A DNA stretch of 64,000 nucleotides from Chloranthus sessilifolius (lineage: Eukaryota; Streptophyta; Magnoliopsida; Chloranthales; Chloranthaceae). Below are positions 55,833-64,000 of this stretch, piece by piece. A program made the translations under genes and the position numbers. Below the pieces are notes generated by a model, which was not told the DNA's origin, did not search any database, and saw nothing but the letters and a program-made list of their open reading frames with translations. Each line of letters begins with the position of its first letter. Positions within the stretch are counted from its first letter, which is position 1. Location: NCBI GenBank assembly GCA_021018995.1, contig CM037597.1, forward strand, positions 36,520,936-36,584,935, written 5' to 3'.

Positions 55833-58442
55833 TGTAATAGCCCGAAAAATCACGCAAAACTATGGCCTCGGGATCCGTGCCCGATTGGTCACAAGTTTGA
55901 CCAATCAGGAGATCAAGAGTTAGCATAGGATGTGGTGAACGGACGAGATGTGATAGCTTGAGTGATTTCGTGGTGTGTTGTAAATATGAAGTCGCATATA
56001 CCTATTGAGGTGCATGTGCTCAACACACAAACTAAGAGAGGGATAAAAGGGTTTAATAACCCTAGATGGGTATTTTGGGTTGTTGAAGGAGAGTAAAGAA
56101 GAGAGAGAGAGAGTAAAAAGAGTGATTAATGCAAGGAGTAAAGGCTAGCTGAGGAAGGAAGGATCCAAGTATTAAAGAGGCCGATTCAACGCAAGGGATC
56201 CAGAAAAAGCTAAAATGGAACCCTAGCCTTCCAACCCTAGATTTGAAATCAACTTGAGATCTTCCAAGGTACTTTTTTGTAAATAAGATGCATAGATCAT
56301 AGGGGTTAAGTTGTGGTTAAATGTGGGTTAGATCATAGGATAATGGCTTAGAAAAATAGAGGAAAAAGTGTGGGAAAAAGATTGGGAAGAACAGCTCGAA
56401 AAGGGCTGAATCTGACAATTTCGATTAATCGAAATTGGGTTTCGATTAATCGAAATTGGCCAGGAAGTTGAAAGGTCGAAGACCCGACTTTAATAATCGA
56501 ATTGGATTTCGAATAATCGAATTTGGATTTCGATTAATCGATTTGAGTTTTCGATTAATCGGGAACCTCAAAGGACCCCAAGGGTTGGAGGAAATGATTT
56601 ATGAAAATCGACTAATCGAAATGGGATTTCGATTAATCGATTTGAGTTTTCGATTAATCGATTTGGGATCGATTAATCGACTTGTGAAATTCAACTGTTC
56701 GAACAGTAGGTGTACCTTGCGAAAAGAAGAAATTCGATTAATCGAAACTAGATTCGATTAATCGAAACTCGACTGTTCGAACAGTGAGTTTACTTTGCGA
56801 AAAGAAGAATTTCGATTAATCGAAAACAGATTCGATTAATCGAATGACAATTCGAACTGAGAATGGACTCTGCGAAAAGGAGAATTTCGATTAATCGAAA
56901 TTACTTCGATTAATCGATATTGACCTTCGATTAATCGATTTTGGAAATCGACTTAATCGAACCAGTTCGATTAATCGATTCGGATTTCATTAATCGATCG
57001 GGATAAATTTTGTTGACTTTAGGTTTGACTTTAAGATTCTTGGAGGATCTTATACCTTCTTTATTGCATCCTTGTGATGTGTTTACCTGTTGTGTGGTAC
57101 CATAGGTGGTAATGCGTGTGAGCTAGTGCACGAGGAGCCACGTGGGACCTTGATGCATTGAACAAGTGAAGACTTGAGGTAGGGAACACCTTGAACATGT
57201 ACTTTATTTTACAAGAGCATGTATGTAGTGATATAAATCTCAATTCAATTATTTTTCGCTTCAAAGAATTGTGAAAAGTGTGTGTGTGACATTCATAAGA
57301 GAAAAGAATGAGCCATCCCGGGATGAAGAAGTAAAGAGATAAGAGCATCGGGTGTGATGCAAGTTAATGGATACATCCGAGGATGTATCCAGATTGAATC
57401 ATGTTTGATAGGGCCTAAGCGATATGAGATAGCACACTTACACGGTGAATAACTATATGTAAGGCAATCGATATTTTGTTATTTGAGGTTCCTTAGGTTA
57501 CCCCACCGGCGTGGCGGGATATCCACATCGACACGGCGGATATATCCGTGACCGATACGTGGAAACCGTAGGCGGTCACGGAGGCTTATCCGTACATAGT
57601 AAGCACACCCGGGGTGTTGATTGAGACAAGTGAAACCCGCCACCAATCCCGTGGAAAGGGGCTTGGGTACTATATGGTATTCGGGAATACATTAAAAGCT
57701 GTCTATATAGATGACGATGAAGGGTAGCTCATCGGGCTCGATGCTATATTGCTCGGGGATTACTTAAGTTGAAAGTTTAAGTTTTGCTTTAGGCCTTTTC
57801 AAAGCATTATTCATGAGTAAATGAAAACATAAGAAATCAACGATAAAACGAATGCTTTTAAGCTTTATCAACAGCATAGTTACATCATGCATGGCATATC
57901 ATAGCATATATGCGACTTATAACCTATATGTTCAGCAGTGTTCGTTCCCTACTGGGCTAGGATGTAGCTCACCCTATAGTCTATACGTCCCAGGTCCATT
58001 AGTAGCAGCTACGAGGTTTGGGGACGCCGATCGGCGAGTCGGACTTCTTTGCCCGGCGAGTTGGAGCCACCTCGGAGGACTTCTTCTAGAGGACTCCGTT
58101 GTGCTACTTTGAGGAGTTTTGAGTAGAGATTGTACGGCTTGGTATGTCAAGCCTTTATTTTGTGAAAACATGTATATGTATAGAGTTTGGATTATTCCTT
58201 TGGGGCGAACCATCTGTGATGATTTATATCATCGATGGTTCGGATCGGTTCTCCCTTCATGCAGAGGCATGAGGGTAGAACTGTCCTTTGAAGAGTATTT
58301 CTAATTAGATTTAAATTCCGCAAGTTGTTCTTATTTCTTTTTATGCTTGATATACCAGTGTTCCGTGCATAGTTAAGGGGCACGGTCAAGATGATCGTGC
58401 TGATGGCACGGGTTTCGGGGTGCCGAAATCCGGGCTGTCACA
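55833..58442 (+). repeat. 5' LTR of element F
   Basis: 2610 bp, the same organisation as the E LTRs in reverse: CGATTAATCG array at 56419-57000, TATAAAT at 57232 and TATATAG at 57704 as candidate TATA boxes, end TGTCACA. Confidence 0.92.
56419..57000. repeat. TCGATTAATCGA palindrome array in the F LTR
   Basis: Reverse-complement counterpart of the E LTR arrays, including the TTCGAACAGT and GCGAAAAGAAGAA spacer boxes. Several units differ in length and order from both E arrays. Confidence 0.9.
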
Positions 58443-58444
58443 GT

Positions 58445-58456
58445 TGGTATCAAAGC
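58445..58456 (+). promoter_or_regulatory. Primer-binding site of element F (tRNA-iMet type)
   Basis: TGGTATCAAAGC follows the LTR end after two bases. Confidence 0.88.
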
Positions 58457-58544
58457 CATTTTCTTTTAGCAATTCTGACAAGGATTCTTTCATCAGAACA
58501 TAGGGGCTTCTGCTAACGAAACTTTAGTTTCAAATGCAGCCGCA

Positions 58545-59916
58545 ATGTCAGCTAGAGGGAGGGGCCGACCAAGAGGAGGCCATCAAAGGAGTTTGCGTAG
58601 TGGAGATGATTTCATCTCTCCTACCAACAGAGTGCCTTTAGGAGGTAACGAGGCCCCAGGGGGCAGTAGTAGCAGACATCATGAGGAAGAGGATCGAGAT
58701 CATCAGGATCAAGATCTAAGAGAGCAAGAAAGATTGAGAGAAAGACAAGAAGATAGAGAGGAACGACAAAGGATGATGCACACTATGGAGACTATGGCAG
58801 CTGCCATGGCACAACAAGCAGCATCCTTTGCAGCTCATGCGTCAAGAGAACAGCAGCCACCTACACCACCTGTAGGACCTGCGTTGCCTGTGCCCTCATC
58901 TTTTACAGAGTTTAGAAGGATGAGACCTCCTTCATTTTCTGGGCAGGCAGACACAATGGCCGCTGAGAATTGGCTGATGGAAATGGAGAAAGTTTTTAGC
59001 GTGCTAACTTGCACGGAAGATGAGAGTGTAAGATGGGCAGCTTACATGTTGGATGGGGAGGCTGGGCCTTGGTGGAAGTCCGTGATAAGGACTCGGGCTC
59101 AGGAGACCCCAGAGTTGCCTTGGACTTGGGAGGAATTTGTTGAGGAGTTCAACAAACAATATTTCCCGGAAGTGGTGAGGAACCAATTAGAGATACAATT
59201 TTGCGGTTAGTACAAGGGAGAATGACCGTGAGAGAATACGGTAGAGTTTCTACGACTTGCCGTTTGCCCCGGATTAAATGCTCAAGTGATGAAGTCCAAG
59301 AGGTTTCAGCAAGGTTTGAAGCCTGAGGTTAGGGGAGGCGTAGCTCCATTTCAACTGAGGACCTATGAAGAGGTCATGAGCAAAGCATTGGTTGTAGAAG
59401 AGGAGAACACGAACAGATATAGACAGAGAGAGCAACAGAGAGGACTTGACCACGGAAGGATGGGGAACTACGAACCGGTGAATAAAAAGCCGAGGTTCGT
59501 GGGTCAGAGTCAGAGACCGCAGTTTCAGGGAGGTTTTGGAAGACCGGCGCAACAACAGCAACAACAACACCAACAGAGGTTTCCATTACTTGCGTCGGGG
59601 AGACCTATTCGCTATGAGAGCCCTGCCATGTCTACTGGTGCCACTATCACACAGGGTTCTCGTACCGTATCTTCCGCACCTCGAGACGTGTGCCAGATGT
59701 GGCAAGCCGCATAGGACTATAGATGCAGAATCGGAACTAGAGGTTGTTTCCGATGTGGCAAGGTGGGCCACATGATCAAGGATTGCCCGAGATGCATAAG
59801 GGCAAGACGGCTTGATTCTGAACCACGACCCATTCAAGCAAGGAAGCCGATTGTTAGGGGGAGAGCCTATGCAGTCACTGCTCAGGAAGCAGGGAATGTG
59901 CACGACGTCATCCAAG
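58545..59916 (+). pseudogene. gag: gag of element F (first exon), frameshifted
   Basis: The start MSARGRGRPRGGHQRSLRS at 58545 opens a 221-codon frame with an Arg/Gln-rich coiled region (residues 60-95), a proline patch, then MRPPSFSGQADTMAAENWLM and WTWEEFVEEFNKQYFPEVV of the retrotransposon Gag domain. Frameshifts near 59200 and 59700 lead to GFGRPAQQQQQQHQQRFPLL and zinc knuckles CARCGKPHRTID (first, partly broken) and CFRCGKVGHMIKDC (second, about 59755). The exon ends ATCCAAG at a consensus splice donor. Gag would assemble the particle and bind RNA. Confidence 0.85.
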
Positions 59917-60075
59917 GTGAGAAATTTTATTTTATTAAAGAAAGAAATTCCGTTTCATAAAGAATTTTAGATGGAAAAAGGTGCATGCATTAGGAATAGT
60001 GTAGATTCTTTTAATATAAACTGAGAGTGCATTTTGATGTGTAAATTTCTGTATGTATGTGTATATATATTATAG
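59917..60075 (+). other. Intron between gag and protease in element F
   Basis: Donor CCAAG|GTGAGA and acceptor TATTATAG|GTACTT enclose 159 bp of AT-rich sequence with U-runs typical of plant introns. Splicing joins the phase-1 exons in frame as VIQ-GTLTMYERGSVFRHDARVL, leading into the protease IDPGSTHSF. Without splicing, the gag frame stops after 14 intron codons (about 59958). The same sites occur in E. Confidence 0.82.
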
Positions 60076-63000
60076 GTACTTTAACTATGTATGAAAGGGG
60101 AAGTGTATTTAGACATGACGCTCGAGTGTTGATAGACCCCGGGTCTACCCACTCATTCATTACTCACGTTTACTAAGAAGATGAAGATCGTTCAGAGGCG
60201 TTGGATTTCGGTCCTATCTGTCTATTCCATTTGAGAGTTAGTAGACACGGAGTTAGCTTGCAAATCCATCGTCGTAGCGATTCAAGACTTAGAAGTGCAT
60301 GAATTGGAAGCAAAGTTGGTCTTTATTAGACATGCAAGGGTTTGATGTGATCCTTGGCATGGACTGGTTGGCGCAGCATTGTGCGACCATTGATTGCAAG
60401 AACAAGGTAGTCATTTTCAGACCCAACACAAGAAGATCATTTCGGTTTCAAGGAGTGAGGTCGTCATCTGTGCCACTGATCTCAGCAGTAAGGGCCGAAA
60501 AGATGATCAGAAAGGGTTGCAGTGGATACTTAGCGTTCTTGAAGGAGGACAAGGAAGAAAAGAACGTCATTTTTGAGATAGCAGTTGTGCGAGACTTCGC
60601 TGACGTGTTTCCAGAAGAATTGCCTGGATTACCTCCAGAAAGAGAGGTAGAATTCGCCATTGACTTAACACCAGGAACGAAGCCTATTTCGAAAGCACCC
60701 TATAGAATGGCTCCCGCTGAGTTAAAGGAGTTGAAGGAGCAACTACAAGAGCTTATGGACAAGGGGTTTGTTAGACCAAGTGTATCTCCATGGGGAGCAC
60801 CGGTCTTGTTTGTCAAGAAGAAAGATGGGTCAATGAGGCTATGCATTGACTATCGACAATTGAACAAACTCACTGTGAAGAACCGATACCCTTTACCTAG
60901 AATAGACGATCTATTCGACCAACTGCAAGGAGCAAAGTATTTTTCTAAGATTGACCTGAGATCTGGGTATCATCAGTTGCGAGTCAAGGCAGAGGACATA
61001 CAGAAGACAGCTTTCCGGACACTATGAATTCCTTGTGATGCCGTTTGGATTAACGAATGCCCCAGCGTCATTTATGGATCTGATGAACCGAGTGTTTAAA
61101 CCACACTTGGACTCCTGTGTGGTAGTGTTCGTTGATGATATACTAATATACTCCAAATCCAAGACAGAACACGAAGAACACTTGAGGATTGCTCTACAAA
61201 CGCTACGTGAACACCAATTATACGCCAAACTCAGTAAGTGTGAGTTTTGGCTGGAAGAAGTCAGCTTTTTGGGACATGTCGTCTCGAAGCACGGCGTCAC
61301 GGTAGACCCAGCAAAGATAGAAGCAGTAGTTAAATGGGAGCAACCAAAGACAGTGACAGATGTCCGAAGTTTTTACGGGCTTAGCGGGCTATTATCGGCG
61401 TTTCGTTGAGGGGTTTTCAAACATATCGCGACCTCTCACAAAGCTGACACCAAAAGATTCAAAGTTTGAGTGGAGTGAGGCATGCGGGAAGAGTTTTCAA
61501 GAAATCAAAACGGGACTCACTTGACTCCGGTGTTGGCAATTCCTGCAGTGATGGAGGATCTGGTGTCTGACGCGTCATACAATGGCCTTGCTTGTGTGCT
61601 CGATCAACACAAGACGGTGATAGCTACTGGATCAAGACAAATTTGAAGAACACGAGAAAAATTACCCGACTCATGACTTGGAACTGGCAGCAGTCATTTT
61701 TGCGCTAAAGATTTGGAGACATTACTTGTATGGTGAGACTTTTGAAATTTTCACCGATCATAAGAGCCTCCGATATCTGTTTACACAGAAAGAGCTCAAT
61801 ATGAGACAGCGCAGATGGATGGAATTCCTCAAGGATTATGATTGCTCCATACAATATCATCCTGGCAAGGCGAATGTAGTAGCCGATGCATTGAGTCGAA
61901 AGGGTTCAGCTCAGTTAGCTTCATTGATTTTGGGTATGCACCGATGGAAACTATTGGAAGACCTGGCATGCTATGATGCGAACATTGAGTCAAAGGACAC
62001 TGGATCCTTTTTGGCTAACATCTCAGTAAAGCCAGTGATATTTGAACATATCCACGAGCTACAGATGAAAGATCCAGCATTAACAAAGATTCGTCAAGAC
62101 GTGAGTGAAGGCATCAGTTCGGACTTCTCAGTAAAAGCAGATGGTTCTTTGTTGTTTAAAGGCCGTCTATGCATCCCGGATAATGCCGATCTAAGACGAA
62201 CAATTCTTGATGAAGCTCATAAGTCAAATTATGCGATCCACCCTGGTAGCACCAAAATGTACCAAGATTTGAAAAAGAATTACTGGTGGAGAGGACTGAA
62301 ACAAGACGTGGCCGAGTATGTGTCACGATGTTTGACTTGTCAGCAAGTGAAGGTTGATCATAGACATCCTGCGGGACTATTGCAACCTTTACCAATACCG
62401 GAATGGAAGTGGGAGTCAATCTCAATGGATTTCATTGTTGGATTACCCGTCGCGCTAAGAGACACAATGCCATTTGGGTCGTCATAGACCGATTGACCAA
62501 ATCAGCACTTTTGCCGTATAATACCACATATATCGCAGAAGATCAGAATTATACATGAAGGAGATTGTAAGATTACACGGATTCCAAGCGACATCATTTC
62601 AGATCGTGATCCATTATATCGCCCAAGTTTTGGAAGAAATTTCAAGAAGGAATGGGAACTCGACTAGACTTTAGTTCACTTTCCATCCTCAAAGCGATGG
62701 GCGAACGAGCGGGTGAATCAAGTGATAGAAGACATGCTCGAGCTTGCATGCTTGATATGCAAGGATCTTTGGGATGAGTATCTACCGATGCTCGAGTTCG
62801 TGATATAACAACAGTTTTCAAACGAGCATTGGCATGGCCGTATGAAGCTTTGTATGGACGACGATGCAAGTCACCTCCAATTGGGAGGAACAGTGAGAAA
62901 TTTGTATTAGGACCGAAACTGCTTGAAGACAACGCCACCGTTGTCCGAATTATCAGAGAAAGGTTGAAGACAGCACAGAGTAGACAGAAAAGTTACGCCG

Positions 63001-63455
63001 ATGTGAAGCGGACTAGTGTTGACTACAAAGTGGGCGAGCATGTGTTTGTGAAGGTGTCACCTATGAAAGGTGTAATGCGATTTGGCAAGAGGGGGAAGTT
63101 AAGTCCACGTTATGTTGGACCATTTGAAATTTTGGGACGAATAGGTGAAGTTGCATATCGCATTAGTTTACCACCGCTATTCGATCGAGTACATAATGTC
63201 TTCCACATATCGATGCTCAGAAAGTACGTGAATGATCCGTCTCATGTGTTAGGGAAGCAACCTATAGAGATGTGTGAGGACATGAGCATGATAGAGGAAC
63301 CAGTGGAGATCTTGGATCGAAAAGAGCAAGTACTGCGCACTAAAGTGATTCCCTTAGTGCTTGTTCGGTGGAACAATCATCCAAAAGAAGAGGCTACTTG
63401 GGAACGAGAGGCCGATGTGAAAGAACAATATCCGGCCTTGTTTCCAACAACGTGA
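60076..63455 (+). pseudogene. pol: pol of element F: protease, RT, RNase H, integrase, chromodomain
   Basis: Protease active site LIDPGSTHSFIT (60130), then [20 protein letters not shown] (60340). RT frame 60299-61027 has [20 protein letters not shown] and [14 protein letters not shown]; a short deletion at 61022 shifts the frame into [20 protein letters not shown] and [12 protein letters not shown], with both catalytic Asp. RNase H appears in 61678-62487 ([32 protein letters not shown]). Integrase: zinc domain [31 protein letters not shown]-like and SERVNQVIEDM. The last frame (62829-63455) holds GPFEILGRIGEVAYR and a chromodomain, VEILDRKEQVLRTKVIPLVL with RWNNHPKEEATWE. At least six frameshifts occur. 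Confidence 0.88.
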
Positions 63456-63595
63456 GAATTCGATGTAAACCGCAACCACGTTTGTGAAAATTTCCACTAT
63501 GCTTGAAATTCAATGGAAATTTTAATCCAATCTGTCATGAATTGTCAAAAATAAGAAAAGAAACAAAGAGATTGAAATTACAGAATTGGGCAAAA

Positions 63596-64000
63596 TCGAT
63601 TAATCGAATTTCAAATCGATTAATCGATTTGGAATTTCGATTAATCGATCTTGTTCGATTAGTCGACTGGCATGTGCCAGTGACTGAAAATGAAAAGTTG
63701 AGTTAGAAAATGCATAGAAAGAAATTTCGATTAATCGAAATTTTGGAAAATTTTTTGAAGTTTTTGCACGATTTCGATTAATCGAAACTAAGTTCGATTA
63801 ATCGATTTTGAGATTTCGATTAATCGAAATGAATTTCGATTAATCGATCGCAGATGAGCTCAAAATTTTAAATTTTTAAACAAACACGATTTCGATTAAT
63901 CGAAATATTTTCGATTAATCGAATTTTATTTTCGATTAATCGATTTGAGAAATCGATTAATCGATTTTACGCGGCTTAACCTAGTTTTAAATTTCGATTA
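63596..64000. repeat. Internal TCGATTAATCGA array of element F (start)
   Basis: Begins about 140 bp after the pol stop and continues to the window end, with roughly a dozen CGATTAATCG cores. Equivalent to 41891-42530 in E. Confidence 0.9.

Larger units (their letters stand above)
55833..64000 (+). mobile_element. Element F: second copy of the E family, forward, truncated by the window end
   Basis: 5' LTR 55833-58442, PBS, gag, intron, pol with chromodomain ending at 63455, then the start of the internal palindrome array. The LTR begins TGTAATAGCCCGAAAAATCACGC, as does E on the other strand. The left flank is ATAGG; the matching 3' flank is outside. F has larger open frames than E but still several frameshifts. 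Confidence 0.9.

Noticed and set aside
1-64000. tRNA or rRNA genes
   Set aside because: The only tRNA-like matches are 12-19 base primer-binding sites next to LTRs; no cloverleaf or rRNA sequence was seen.

Overview
The window is repeat-rich intergenic DNA from a large flowering-plant nuclear genome. I see no intact host gene. Nearly all of it is LTR retrotransposons of the Ty3/gypsy superfamily, stacked inside one another. The evidence is paired long LTRs, primer-binding sites matching plant tRNA-Asp and tRNA-iMet, gag/pol domain order, chromodomains, a CACTA transposon end and a small plastid psbE insert. The species cannot be named from the sequence.

Layout. 1-2078: LTR fragment G (minus), sitting in the end of a CACTA transposon (2079-2138). 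2139-3943 and 17905-19332: older sequence, including an unclassified LTR-like repeat B (minus). B is split by element A (3944-17904), a complete but dead Athila-type element with 2.42 kb LTRs and a 5 bp target duplication carrying one mismatch. 19333-33795: element C, a Tat-lineage element (G-patch, two RNase H domains, integrase). Both of its LTRs were hit by family D: D1 (20623-25387, truncated) in the left LTR and D2 (33796 to at least 55832) in the right. D is Athila-like in pol but lacks a capsid gene. D2 is split by element E (37363-50226, minus, flanked by a perfect TTAAA duplication). A second copy of the E family, F (plus), starts at 55833 and runs off the window. E and F are chromodomain-bearing gypsy elements (Tekay/Del type). 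All pol genes are broken by stops and frameshifts.

Three recurrent patterns stand out. (1) E and F share an in-frame GT-AG intron between the gag zinc knuckles and the protease. Unspliced RNA would encode Gag only; spliced RNA joins Gag to Pro-Pol. (2) Each of five element families (A, B, D, E/F, G) carries its own private array of short self-complementary motifs. In A, B and D the array lies upstream of a clear LTR TATA box; in E/F and G the LTR promoter is uncertain. A, D and E also have a second array downstream of pol. (3) A, D2 and E each carry a short sense-strand third ORF after pol with promoter-like sequence ahead of it. In E the internal palindrome array touches that TATA box; in D2 the ORF is intact.

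Other notable items are a 181 bp insertion with the first 50 codons of plastid psbE inside the D2 integrase region, and a capsid-less gag shared by both D copies. E also has many small indels despite nearly identical LTRs, which may be an assembly artefact.
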